64,000 nucleotides of DNA from positions 1-64,000 of the forward strand of contig JANYLQ010000047.1 of the NCBI GenBank assembly GCA_025363755.1, in the 5' to 3' direction. This DNA is from Hyphomicrobiales bacterium (lineage in GTDB: Bacteria > Pseudomonadota > Alphaproteobacteria > Rhizobiales > Aestuariivirgaceae). A program made the position numbers and the translations under genes. Below the pieces are notes generated by a model. The model was not told the origin of the DNA and did not search any database. It saw only the letters and a list, made by a program, of their open reading frames with translations. This document shows, piece after piece, positions 30,210 through 39,300 of this stretch. Every line of letters starts with the position of its first letter. Within the stretch, counting starts at the first letter, position 1.

Positions 30210-31600
30210 GCAAGACAGCCTCTGAGATCGCATCTGCTGTGCGGTCTGGAAAAACCACCGCACGCGCCCAAGTACAAGAGGCTTTACAGCGAATTGAAGA
30301 GCTCAATCCTGCGCTCAACGCCTTCACGGACGTGCTGACAACCCGCGCCCTGCAACGGGCCGATAATATTGACCTCTGTATTGCTGCAGACTCGGATCCC
30401 GGCCCCCTTGCCGGTGTCCCCTTTGCCGTCAAAAACCTGTTCGACATCGAAGGCTTTCCCACGCTTGCCGGTTCCAAGATCAACAACGCGCATACGCCTG
30501 CAACAAAAGATGCAACCCTGATTGCGCGACTGGAAGCCACCGGCGCCATCCTCATAGGTGGGTTGAATATGGGCGAATACGCCTATGATTTTACAGGTGA
30601 AAACCGTCACTATGGACCATCGCGAAATCCCCACGCACCCAATCATATGTCGGGCGGTTCTTCAGGTGGCTCGGGTACGGCTGTGGCCTCTGGAATGGTG
30701 CCCTTGTCGCTTGGTTCAGACACCAATGGCTCAATCCGCGTGCCGTCCTCGCTTTGCGGACTGTTCGGCCTGAAGCCAACCTATGGCAGGCTTTCACGAA
30801 ACGGCACCTTCCCATTCGTGGCAAGCCTCGATCATTTGGGCCCCATGGCGCGTTCAACGCTTGATCTGGCCTTGGCCTACGATGCTATGCGCGGCCACGA
30901 TGTAGAAGATCCAGCTGCATCGGCGAAGGAGGCTCCAGCCACCTTGCCTCTTCTTAACAAAGGTCTTGATGGTTTGCGCATTAAGCGCGCAGGCGGATAC
31001 TTCAGCAGTGGCGGCCATGCGGAAGCTTTTGCCGCAGTTGATCATGTTGCAAAACACTTGAATGCCCTCGCAACAATAGAAATTTCCGGGGCCAAGGAAG
31101 CGCGCTCTGCGGCCTATATCATTACCATGGCGGAAGGTGCAGCACTCCATCTTGATCGCCTGCGCATTCATCACGCAGACTTTGATCCGGATGTGCGGGA
31201 TCGTTTGATTGCTGGCGCTATGATCCCTGGAGCTTGGGTCGCCAAGGCCCAAAAATGTCGGCGTGTATTTCACACAGAGATGATGAAGGTTTTCGATTCC
31301 TGTGATGTCATTCTTGCACCAGCAACACCATGCTTTGCCCCCAAAATTGGGCAAACCACCATTGTTATTGATGGTCAGGAACTGCCACTAAGGCCCAACA
31401 TGGGGCTGTTCACCCAGCCGATTTCATTCATCGGCCTGCCCGTCGTGTCTGTGCCAGTCTGGCTGCCGGGGGAGAAGCTGCCCATTGGCGTGCAAATCAT
31501 CTCTGCGCCTTGGCGTGAGGATATTGCTTTACGGGTATCAGCTTGGTTGGAAAATGCAGGCGCCGTATCTGCCCCGATAGCTAAAGTGGAAAGCGCATGA
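30206..31600 (+). CDS. atzE: AtzE-like amidase, 1-carboxybiuret hydrolase catalytic subunit
   Basis: 464 aa, amidase-signature family with the full Ser-cisSer-Lys triad: Lys76 (PFAVKNLFD), Ser152 (SGGSSGGSG) and Ser176 (SDTNGSIRVPSS). In the cyanurate/biuret route the AtzEG complex removes an amino group from 1-carboxybiuret, giving a product that decarboxylates to allophanate. The order atzG-atzE-atzH matches the known arrangement. The same architecture occurs in HpxY. The isochorismatase-like hydrolases upstream would deliver carboxybiuret (from triuret) or allophanate (from biuret). It overlaps atzH by 4 bases. Confidence 0.85.
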   Translation: MSKTASEIASAVRSGKTTARAQVQEALQRIEELNPALNAFTDVLTTRALQRADNIDLCIAADSDPGPLAGVPFAVKNLFDIEGFPTLAGSKINNAHTPATKDATLIARLEATGAILIGGLNMGEYAYDFTGENRHYGPSRNPHAPNHMSGGSSGGSGTAVASGMVPLSLGSDTNGSIRVPSSLCGLFGLKPTYGRLSRNGTFPFVASLDHLGPMARSTLDLALAYDAMRGHDVEDPAASAKEAPATLPLLNKGLDGLRIKRAGGYFSSGGHAEAFAAVDHVAKHLNALATIEISGAKEARSAAYIITMAEGAALHLDRLRIHHADFDPDVRDRLIAGAMIPGAWVAKAQKCRRVFHTEMMKVFDSCDVILAPATPCFAPKIGQTTIVIDGQELPLRPNMGLFTQPISFIGLPVVSVPVWLPGEKLPIGVQIISAPWREDIALRVSAWLENAGAVSAPIAKVESA

Positions 31601-31983
31601 TGATCATCAATGACCCCGCCGTCCATGCTGAAATGTCGGCGTTGTTTGAGCGGTATGAAGAAGCGCTTGTATCAAACAATATAGCGTTGCTTGATGAATT
31701 TTTCTGGAATGATGAACGCACCATTCGCTATGGCGGTGCAGAAAATCTTTATGGCAACGCCGAAATCCTGTCCTTCCGCAAAGCTCGGTCTGCGCAAGGA
31801 CTCTCCCGTCATCTATCACGCACCGTCATCACAACCTTTGGAACAGACATGGCAACTTGCTCCACCTTGTTTCACCGCAACAACGCACCGGACAAGGTTG
31901 GACGGCAAATGCAAACATGGATACGCTTGCCCACAGGCTGGCGCATTGTTGCGGCTCACGTGAGCTTGATCCCTGTAGAATAA
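31597..31983 (+). CDS. atzH: AtzH/HpxZ-like protein (DUF3225, NTF2-like fold)
   Basis: 128 aa. ALFERYEEALVSNNIALLDEFFWNDERTIRYGGAENLYG followed by RSAQGLSRHLSRTVITTFGTDMATCSTLF is the DUF3225 pattern, and WIRLPTGWRIVAAHVS closes the cone-shaped NTF2-like domain. AtzH was described next to AtzEG and has been linked to amidase or decarboxylase steps on carboxybiuret-type compounds; its exact role is less certain. It is the last gene of the rightward operon. A sigma-54 promoter for the next operon begins 97 bases after its stop. Confidence 0.82.
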   Translation: MMIINDPAVHAEMSALFERYEEALVSNNIALLDEFFWNDERTIRYGGAENLYGNAEILSFRKARSAQGLSRHLSRTVITTFGTDMATCSTLFHRNNAPDKVGRQMQTWIRLPTGWRIVAAHVSLIPVE

Positions 31984-32026
31984 TCCACAAAATTGGATAA
32001 TTATTAGGCAGCTTGCCCAATATTCA

Positions 32027-32038
32027 CACTTTAAAGTG
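32027..32038. promoter_or_regulatory. 12-bp perfect palindrome upstream of the sigma-54 promoter
   Basis: CACTTTAAAGTG is an exact palindrome centred about 55 bases upstream of the -24 element. It could bind an activator or repressor of the guanidine operon. It does not match the NtrC consensus (GCAC-N7-GTGC); I found no good NtrC site in the 97 bases available, although distal sites could lie inside atzH. Confidence 0.35.
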
Positions 32039-32080
32039 CTGACCACTAATAAAACACCAACCATTTCAATAGATTGATGA

Positions 32081-32096
32081 TGGCACACCCTTTGCA
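32081..32096 (+). promoter_or_regulatory. Sigma-54 (-24/-12) promoter
   Basis: TGGCAC-A-CCCT-TTGCA matches the sigma-54 consensus TGGCAC-R-N4-TTGCW at every fixed position. The predicted transcription start, about 12 bases after the GC of TTGC, is near 32107, just before the 5' edge of the guanidine-I aptamer. It implies RpoN plus an enhancer-binding protein, most simply NtrC under nitrogen limitation, on top of riboswitch control. Confidence 0.8.
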
Positions 32097-32110
32097 AAGC
32101 TCGTTGTGAG

Positions 32111-32216
32111 TTGGTGGCTAGGGTTCCGACGCTGGTTCAAGCGTGCTGGTCCGAGAGCTGCCACCAGTGGGGAAACATCCAACTGGGCGCACGGCGGGAT
32201 AAAAACCCGGGAGACC
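32111..32216 (+). promoter_or_regulatory. Guanidine-I (ykkC) riboswitch aptamer
   Basis: The conserved ykkC core elements are present in order: CTAGGGTTCCG (about 32118), GCTGGTCCGAGAG (about 32145) and ACGGCGGGATAAAAACCCGGGAGA (about 32191-32214). P1 is formed by TGGTGGC (32112-32118) with GCCACCA (32160-32166). Class I binds free guanidinium and turns genes on. A second TTGGTGG at 32232-32238 could compete for the CCACCA strand and may be part of the expression platform. The first gene starts at 32285 behind AAAAAGGGA. This is the strongest single piece of evidence that the downstream carboxylase acts on guanidine. Confidence 0.93.
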
Positions 32217-32284
32217 TCGTAAACCAAGGGATTGGTGGTGCGAAGGTTTTTGCCCTGCTTGTCCTTTCAAAAAGGGAATCGAAT

Positions 32285-33358
32285 ATGCAGGGCTTATCTA
32301 AATTCTTCTCCGTGGCAACTTTGGCAGCCACTTTGGTTTTCGGCGTTTCATCGCAAGCGCTGGCAGCGCCAAAAACCGAATTCAAAGTCGCATGGTCAAT
32401 CTATGTAGGCTGGATGCCTTGGGGCTATGCCGCCGATCATGGCATTGTTAAAAAATGGGCCGACAAATACGGTATCAAAATAGATGTAACGCAATTCAAC
32501 GACTACGTTGAATCGATGAACCAATATACGGCGGGCACTTTCGACGCAGTAACGCTGACCAACATGGACGGCCTTTCCATTCCTGCCGCCGGTGGCGTTG
32601 ACACAACAGCTGTGATCGTAGGCGACTTTTCCAACGGAAATGACGCGGTGATTTTGAAAGACAAAACCACACTGGCAGACATTAAAGGCCAGAATGTCAA
32701 TCTGGTACAATTCTCCGTGTCGCATTATTTGCTGGCGCGCGCACTTGATACCGTGAAACTGACTGAGCCTGATGTGAAAGTTGTGAACACATCTGATGCT
32801 GATATGGCCGCGGCCTATAAAACGCCGGCAGTGACTGCTGTTGTAACGTGGAAGCCCATAGTCTCCACAATTCTTGAAGATCCATCGGCCAAAAAAGTTT
32901 TTGACAGTTCACAAGTGCCCGGTGAAATTATCGATTTAATGGTGGCAAATTCCGCCGTGTTGAAAGACAATCCCAATTTCGGCAAAGCCTTGACAGGCAT
33001 TTGGTATGAAACTGCCGCCCTGTTGAAAGCAGACACTGCAGATGGCAAAGCTGCCCGCGAAGCCATGGGCAAAGCATCAGGCACTGATCTTGCCGGCTTC
33101 CAATCGCAAATCGATACTACAAAATTGTTCGACAAACCCGTTGACGCCTTGGCCTTCACGGATTCGCCTGCCTTGCCAACAACAATGGATTTGGTGAGAA
33201 AGTTCCTGTTCGAAAAGGCACTGTTGGGCAACGGCGCAAAATCAGCCGATGCGATTGGTATAGAAATGCCTGACGGCAAAATTCTGGGCGACGCAGCAAA
33301 TGTCAAATTGCGCTTTACAGATACCTTTATGAAAGAAGCGGCAGACGGCAAACTTTAA
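32285..33358 (+). CDS. Periplasmic binding protein of a guanidine-regulated ABC importer
   Basis: 357 aa from the ATG at 32285; the track's extra 58 residues are translated riboswitch. The signal peptide LSKFFSVATLAATLVFGVSSQALA is cleaved before APK. The fold is of the nitrate/sulfonate/taurine type (NMT1/SsuA-like): VAWSIYVGWMPWGYAADHGIVKKWA, TAGTFDAVTLTNMDGLSIPA and AVTAVVTWKPI. It is first in an operon with permease, ATPase, carboxyguanidine deiminase, guanidine carboxylase and allophanate hydrolase, all behind a guanidine riboswitch. So it probably binds guanidine or a guanidine-releasing compound. Urea carboxylase-linked importers of this type are often misannotated as urea transporters. 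Confidence 0.85.
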   Translation: MQGLSKFFSVATLAATLVFGVSSQALAAPKTEFKVAWSIYVGWMPWGYAADHGIVKKWADKYGIKIDVTQFNDYVESMNQYTAGTFDAVTLTNMDGLSIPAAGGVDTTAVIVGDFSNGNDAVILKDKTTLADIKGQNVNLVQFSVSHYLLARALDTVKLTEPDVKVVNTSDADMAAAYKTPAVTAVVTWKPIVSTILEDPSAKKVFDSSQVPGEIIDLMVANSAVLKDNPNFGKALTGIWYETAALLKADTADGKAAREAMGKASGTDLAGFQSQIDTTKLFDKPVDALAFTDSPALPTTMDLVRKFLFEKALLGNGAKSADAIGIEMPDGKILGDAANVKLRFTDTFMKEAADGKL

Positions 33359-33369
33359 GTACAAGCGCC

Positions 33370-34188
33370 ATGCGTTGGATAAATTCAAAACCCAACCGGG
33401 GGGTAAAGCTTTTTCTTATGCTTTTGCCTTTCATGGTTCTGGTTGTCGCTTACAGCATTGGATCGACAATACGTCTTGCCGATAATCCCAATGACAAGCT
33501 GCTGCCTGGCCTGTTGGGCTTTGGTGAAGCCATTCAACGCATGGCCTTCACGGCCGATCCTCACACCGGTGAGATTTTGCTGTGGTCTGACACCAAGGCA
33601 AGCCTGTTTCGAATTTTCTGTGGGCTTGGAATTTCAACTGTTTTGGCATTGGCAGTGGGAATGGTGATTGGAATGCTGCCCCATGTGCGGGCGTTGCTGG
33701 CACCCTTTGTTGCGGCCATCGCCATGGTGCCGCCATTAGCACTTCTGCCAATCCTGTTCATTGTTTTGGGTCTGGGTGAAACGTCGAAAATCGCGCTGAT
33801 TGTTATTGGCATTGCACCAACCATGATGCGCGAATTGGCCATGCGTGCGCAGGAATTGCCGCGCGAACAAATCATTAAGGCAGAAACTTTGAGCGGCAAT
33901 TCTTGGCAGATTGCATTGCGGGTTTTCCTTCCGCAAATTCTGCCGCGCCTCATCACCAGCATGCGCCTTCAGCTCGGGCCAGCATGGTTGTTTTTGATTG
34001 CGGCCGAAGCAATTTCATCTGACTCCGGCCTTGGCTATCGCATTTTTTTAGTGCGGCGGTATTTGGCCATGGATGTCATTTTTCCCTATGTGGGCTGGAT
34101 AACGCTTCTCGCAGTGTTGACAAGCCTGTTGCTGGACCAGTTCCGCAAATGGATTTTCCCATGGTCTGAATTAGAGGCCGCACCATGA
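33370..34188 (+). CDS. ABC importer permease (SsuC/TauC-type) of the guanidine operon
   Basis: 272 aa, BPD_transp_1 family with six predicted membrane segments. The periplasmic loop ADPHTGEILLWSDTKASLFRIFCGLGIST and the EAA loop QIIKAETLSGNSWQIALRVFLPQILPRLITSMR (about residues 170-200) are conserved. It starts 11 bases after the binding-protein stop and overlaps the ATPase by 4 bases. It forms the membrane channel of the guanidine-type importer. Confidence 0.87.
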   Translation: MRWINSKPNRGVKLFLMLLPFMVLVVAYSIGSTIRLADNPNDKLLPGLLGFGEAIQRMAFTADPHTGEILLWSDTKASLFRIFCGLGISTVLALAVGMVIGMLPHVRALLAPFVAAIAMVPPLALLPILFIVLGLGETSKIALIVIGIAPTMMRELAMRAQELPREQIIKAETLSGNSWQIALRVFLPQILPRLITSMRLQLGPAWLFLIAAEAISSDSGLGYRIFLVRRYLAMDVIFPYVGWITLLAVLTSLLLDQFRKWIFPWSELEAAP

Positions 34189-34955
34189 GCGAACTGGTGA
34201 TTGAAAACCTGTGGAAAGAATATGATTCTCAAATCGTTTTAGAGCGGATCTCGCTCACCATCGCGTCCCGCAGTTTTGTGGCCCTTGTTGGTCCATCAGG
34301 CTGTGGCAAGTCTACCTTTTTGCGCATTCTGCTTGGACAAGAACAAGCAACGCGCGGCAAAATATTAGTTGATGGGCAACCGCTTCCCGCTGAACCCGGC
34401 GCAGAACGTGGTGTGGTTTTCCAACAATATTCAGTTTTCCCCCATCTCACAGTTCTTGGAAATGTGCTTTTGGGAAAGGAATTTTCTGACGCCGGCATTA
34501 AAGCCAAATTGTTTGGCGCGGCCAAGCGCAATGCAATTTCTGAAGCAAAAGCCATGATCGAAGATGTTGGCCTTGGCGGTGCTGAAGATAAATATCCGTC
34601 ACAACTTTCTGGCGGCATGCGCCAAAGGCTGGCCTTAGCCCAAGCCCTGATGATGAAACCCAAAGTGCTTTTGCTTGATGAACCTTTCGGCGCGCTTGAC
34701 CCCGGAATCCGGGCCGACATTCACACGTTGATGAAACGCCTGTGGAACCAAACGCAAATGACTATTGTGATGGTAACTCACGATCTGCGCGAAGCGTTTA
34801 CGCTTGCTTCGCGCGTCATTGCCTTTGAGCGCCCGCGCGATAGGCCAGAAGAACGGGAAGGTTATGGCGCAACAATCACAAAAGACCATGAAATCTGGCC
34901 ACCACGTGTGGCCGGGGTGGCTTCAAACTATCGTCCTCCTGGAGAAGGCAAATGA
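34185..34955 (+). CDS. ABC importer ATPase of the guanidine operon
   Basis: 256 aa. Walker A is GPSGCGKST (about residue 37), the Q-loop VVFQQYSVFPHL, the signature LSGGMRQRLALAQAL (about 143) and Walker B VLLLDEPFGALDP (about 163), with the switch His in VTHDLREAF. A tail of about 35 residues after the H-loop (RPRDRPEEREGYGATITKDHEIWP) is typical of urea carboxylase-linked ATPases. It overlaps the permease and the DUF1989 gene by 4 bases each, so transport and the deiminase are made in proportion. Confidence 0.88.
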   Translation: MSELVIENLWKEYDSQIVLERISLTIASRSFVALVGPSGCGKSTFLRILLGQEQATRGKILVDGQPLPAEPGAERGVVFQQYSVFPHLTVLGNVLLGKEFSDAGIKAKLFGAAKRNAISEAKAMIEDVGLGGAEDKYPSQLSGGMRQRLALAQALMMKPKVLLLDEPFGALDPGIRADIHTLMKRLWNQTQMTIVMVTHDLREAFTLASRVIAFERPRDRPEEREGYGATITKDHEIWPPRVAGVASNYRPPGEGK

Positions 34956-35773
34956 CCCATATTGCAGCTTCAACCGCAGAACTGGCAGCGCGCCGCGCAC
35001 ACTATGAAGATCATCAGCGCAAAGGTCTTGAATTTGCGCCAAAGGCGTTTCCTCCTGCCAGTGCGCTTCCTGCAGAGGCGATTGATCCAGATTCAATCAT
35101 TCATCGCGAAATCATTCCGGGTGGTTGGTATTGGTCTACGAAAGTGCTTCGCGGTGAGGCACTGCGCGTGGAACAGGGTGAAGGCAATTCATCTGTTGCA
35201 ATCGTCGCATGGAACGCGAATGACACAACCGAACGGATAAATTTGGTTGATACTGCGAAGGTTCAATGGTCGACGATACTCAGCAAGGGCCGCGTGATTT
35301 TCTCAGATATGGGCCGCGTGATGTTTTCGTTAATCGAAGACAGTTTGGGCGCGCATGATTGTTTGATGGGTGGTTCAACCGCCGCATCAAACGCCGCAAA
35401 ATATCCCAACCAGAAAACGCGAAACACACGCGATAATCTGGTTCTGGTTGCTGGCAAGCTTGGTCTCGAGCGGCGAGATATTTCTGCGGTGCTCACACTG
35501 TTTTCGCCAACCAGTCTTTCAGAAGCCGGGGACTTTCAATGGCGAACGAACCTTTCAAACAGCGCCCATTACTGCGATCTCCGCGCCGAAATGGATATGT
35601 TTGTAGGTTTCTCAAACTGCCCGCATCCGCTCGATCCAGATCCAATCTACGCGCCGACGCCCGTCACGATCACGCGCTTTTGCGCGAGCGCGCCGAAAGC
35701 TGATGATCTGGCGCACACAGCTACCGCTGAGGCCGTTCGCGGCTTTCAAAACAACGCCTTGAAGTTGAAGTAA
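34952..35773 (+). CDS. cgdB: Carboxyguanidine deiminase subunit (urea carboxylase-associated protein 2, DUF1989)
   Basis: 273 aa, DUF1989 family in the longer UAAP2 form. Marks are HREIIPGGWYWSTKVLRGEALRVEQGEGNSSVAIVAWNA, HDCLMGGSTAASNAAKYPN, TRDNLVLVAGKLGLERRDI and AEMDMFVGFSNCPHPLDPD. CgdAB hydrolyses carboxyguanidine, the product of guanidine carboxylase, to allophanate and ammonia. It pairs with the shorter subunit that starts 9 bases downstream. I am sure of the pairing but less sure which subunit is named A and which B. Confidence 0.85.
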   Translation: MTHIAASTAELAARRAHYEDHQRKGLEFAPKAFPPASALPAEAIDPDSIIHREIIPGGWYWSTKVLRGEALRVEQGEGNSSVAIVAWNANDTTERINLVDTAKVQWSTILSKGRVIFSDMGRVMFSLIEDSLGAHDCLMGGSTAASNAAKYPNQKTRNTRDNLVLVAGKLGLERRDISAVLTLFSPTSLSEAGDFQWRTNLSNSAHYCDLRAEMDMFVGFSNCPHPLDPDPIYAPTPVTITRFCASAPKADDLAHTATAEAVRGFQNNALKLK

Positions 35774-35782
35774 GAATTGAAA

Positions 35783-36397
35783 ATGGTTGAATACCTCATT
35801 CCAGCTGAAGCGCCATGGTCTGGCATTGTTCGCAAAGGCCAAACTATCCGAATTGAAGACAGCTACGGACAGCAGGCAATTGACACGTTGTTCTACTGTC
35901 TCGACAACTTTGCTGAACGCTATTCCAACCAAGACACCATGCGCGAGCAAGGGGCAGCCTATGTTGGTGTTGGCACAAAAATATTTTCAAACGAAGGGCG
36001 CGTGATGTTGGCAGTGACAGCAGACAGTTGCGGCAGACATGACACGTCCGCGGGTGCGTGTTCATGTGAAAGCAACACGGTGCGCTTTGGGCACGGCACG
36101 AAATATCTTCATGCCTGCCGCGATAATTTCATTCTCGAAGTTTCAAAACACGGCATGAGCAAGCGCGATATTGTTCCCAACATTAATTTTTTCATGAATG
36201 TGCCGATCAAACCCACCGGCGAAATGACGATTGTTGATGGCATTTCAAAACCTGGAGACTATATAGAACTTGTGGCTGAAATGGATGTGCTCTGCGTCAT
36301 TTCAAATTGCCCACAAATCAACAACCCTTGCAACGGCTTTGATCCTACCCCCATTAAAGTAATTATTTATGATGGTGAAGGCAAAGCCAGTGTTTAA
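35783..36397 (+). CDS. cgdA: Carboxyguanidine deiminase subunit (urea carboxylase-associated protein 1, DUF1989)
   Basis: 204 aa from the ATG at 35783; the track used a TTG two codons earlier. Short DUF1989 form: YLIPAEAPWSGIVRKGQTIRIEDSYGQQAIDTLFY, CGRHDTSAGACSCESNTVRFG, HACRDNFILEVSKHGM and PGDYIELVAEMDVLCVISNCPQINNPCNG. The Cys/His-rich middle (GRHD, ACSCESN) is where a metal or thiol site would be. The gene overlaps the guanidine carboxylase start by up to 29 bases, depending on the carboxylase start codon. It works with the preceding subunit as carboxyguanidine deiminase. Confidence 0.87.
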   Translation: MVEYLIPAEAPWSGIVRKGQTIRIEDSYGQQAIDTLFYCLDNFAERYSNQDTMREQGAAYVGVGTKIFSNEGRVMLAVTADSCGRHDTSAGACSCESNTVRFGHGTKYLHACRDNFILEVSKHGMSKRDIVPNINFFMNVPIKPTGEMTIVDGISKPGDYIELVAEMDVLCVISNCPQINNPCNGFDPTPIKVIIYDGEGKASV

Positions 36398-39300
36398 AAA
36401 AGTCTTGATTGCCAACCGCGGTGAAATTGCGGTTCGTATTATTCGTACATTGAATAATATGGGCATCGCATCAGTCGCGGTCTATTCTGATGCCGATCGC
36501 TTCTCTATGGCGACATTGATGGCCGATGAGGCTGTGCGCCTCGGCCCAGCCCCCGCCAGTGAAAGCTATTTGAATATCGAAGCTGTGATTGCAGCGTGTA
36601 AAGTGACCGGAGCCGAAGCTGTGCATCCGGGCTATGGCTTTTTATCAGAGAACAAAGGCTTTGCAGAACGGCTGATCGCTGAAGGCATTGCGTTTATTGG
36701 CCCCCAGCCAAAGCATCTTTCTGCCTTTGGTTTAAAGCACACGGCGCGTGAATTGGCCAAGGCCAGCGGTATTCCGTTGTTGCCCGGCACTGATCTTTTA
36801 AAAAATATTGATGAAGCATTAAACGCCGCAGAAAAAATAACTTACCCCGTAATGCTTAAAAGCACCGCAGGCGGCGGCGGCATCGGCATGCAGCTTTGCG
36901 CAGACAGCAAACAACTTATCGCAAGTTTTGAAGCGGTGCAGCGAACGGCGAACACAAGCTTCGGCGATGCACGCGTGTATATCGAGCGTTTCGTATCAGA
37001 TGCACGCCACGTTGAAGTTCAAATCTTTGGTGATGGCAAAGGCAACGTTATTGCGCTGGGTGAAAGAGATTGTTCCCTGCAGCGCCGCAACCAGAAAGTT
37101 CTGGAAGAGACCCCCGCCCCTGATCTTACCCATGAAACACGCACGCGCTTGCATAAAGCCGCGGTTGATCTTGGAAAGGCGGTTTCCTATGAATCGGCGG
37201 GAACAGTTGAATCTATTTATGATCCACAGCGCGCTGAGTTTTATTTCCTGGAAGTCAACACGCGCCTGCAAGTGGAACATCCTGTCACCGAAGCAGTTTT
37301 CGGAATTGATCTGGTTGAATGGATGATCAGGCAAGCCGCTGGCGAAAATGTGCTGGGTGGTGCAGCAAATCTCAAGCCCAAAGGTGCTGCCATCGAAGTG
37401 CGTATCTACGCTGAAATGCCTCATGCCGATTTCAGGCCAAGTGCTGGCCTGCTGACCGAAGTGAAGTTTTCTGCCAACGCGCGCAATGATGGTTGGATTG
37501 AAACCGGCACAGAGGTGACACCGTTTTATGACCCCATGTTGGCCAAAGTGATTGTGGCGGCGCATGATCGGCCCAGCGCCATTGCCAAACTGCAACAGGC
37601 GCTTGCTGCAACATCAATATCAGGCATTGAAACAAATCTGGGCTATCTTCGTGCCATCGCAAATTCAGAATTGCTGGCAAGCGGCAAAGTGGCAACAACA
37701 GCGCTGCGCAATTTTTCTTTCACCCCAGACATCATTGAGGTGCTGGCACCGGGTGCGCAATCAAGCATTCAAGAATTGCCGGGGCGATTGGGCCTCTGGC
37801 ACGTTGGTGTTCCGCCCAGCGGGCCTATGGATGAACGGTCTTTCAAACATGCCAACCGGCTTGTGGGCAACGCCGATACTGTGGCAGCCCTAGAGCTTAC
37901 GGTTTCTGGCCCAACGCTCAAATTTTTCGCAGACGTTGCGGTGGCGTTAGCTGGTGCCGCGATGCCCATGCTCTGTGATGGAAAAGCGCTGCCACATGGC
38001 GAAGCCATCACCATCAAGGCTGGCCAAACCTTGCGCATTGGCACAATCAAAGGTGCAGGCCAGCGTGCCTATCTGGCCGTGGCAGGCGGCTTTGCTGCGG
38101 TGGAAGTTCTTGGCTCTCGCGCCACCTTTGGGCTTGGTCAATTTGGTGGCAATGCCACAGGGCCGCTGAAAGCTGGTCATGTATTACATCTGGCCCGCGC
38201 CGCTCATTCAATGCCTGCGAACCCCGCAACCCAAGCCGCGGAATTGAAGCATCATTGGAACGTGGGCGTACTTTACGGCCCCCACGGCGCGCCCGACTTT
38301 TTTCTGGAAAGCGATATCGAAACACTTTTCGCAACTGATTACGAAGTGCATTTCAACAGCGCGCGAACCGGCGTCCGACTGATCGGCCCTGCCCCAAAAT
38401 GGGCGCGCCGTGATGGCGGCGAAGCAGGGCTTCATCCTTCCAATCTGCATGACAATGCCTATGCCGTTGGTGCCATTGATTTCACCGGAGACATGCCTAT
38501 TATTTTAGGCCCCGATGGCCCAAGCCTTGGCGGCTTTGTTTGCCCCGCAGTGATCGCGCGCGATGAACAATGGAAAATGGGCCAGTTCAAACCCGGAGAT
38601 AAAATTTGCTTTCACAGCGTTGCAAGGCCAGATGATCCGATCGCTGCCCCTGCGGTTCATCGCCCGCGCGCCAACATGGGCTCACCGCTCTTGGCCACCT
38701 ATGATCAAGGGCCTGTTCCTGTGGTTTACCGCCGGCAGGGTGATGATAATCTTCTGGTTGAATATGGCGCGATGACGCTTGATATCGCTTTGCGATTGCG
38801 GGTTCATCTTTTGATGCAAGCCGTGGCCCAAGCGCGTGTGCCGGGTGTCATTGATTTAACCCCCGGCATCAGATCTCTGCAAATCCACTATGACGGAACC
38901 ATGCTAACCAGAAAGCGCCTGCTGGGCTTGCTTTTGGAAATCGAAAAATCGCTGGCCTCTGCCCATGATGTAAAAGTGCCCAGCCGCATTGTGCATTTGC
39001 CACTGTCTTGGAATGATCCTGATGCCGAATTGGCCATGCGCAAATACCAAGAACTCGTGCGCCCCAATGCGCCGTGGTGCCCTTCTAATATTGAGTTCAT
39101 CCGCCGCATCAATGGCCTGCCCGACGAAAAGGCCGTGAAGCAAATTGTTTTTGATGCAAGCTATCTGGTTTTAGGTTTGGGTGATGTTTATCTTGGCGCA
39201 CCGGTGGCAACACCCGTTGATCCACGCCACCGGCTGGTAACCACAAAATACAATCCTGCCCGTACGTGGACACCTGAAAATGCCGTGGGCATTGGCGGCG

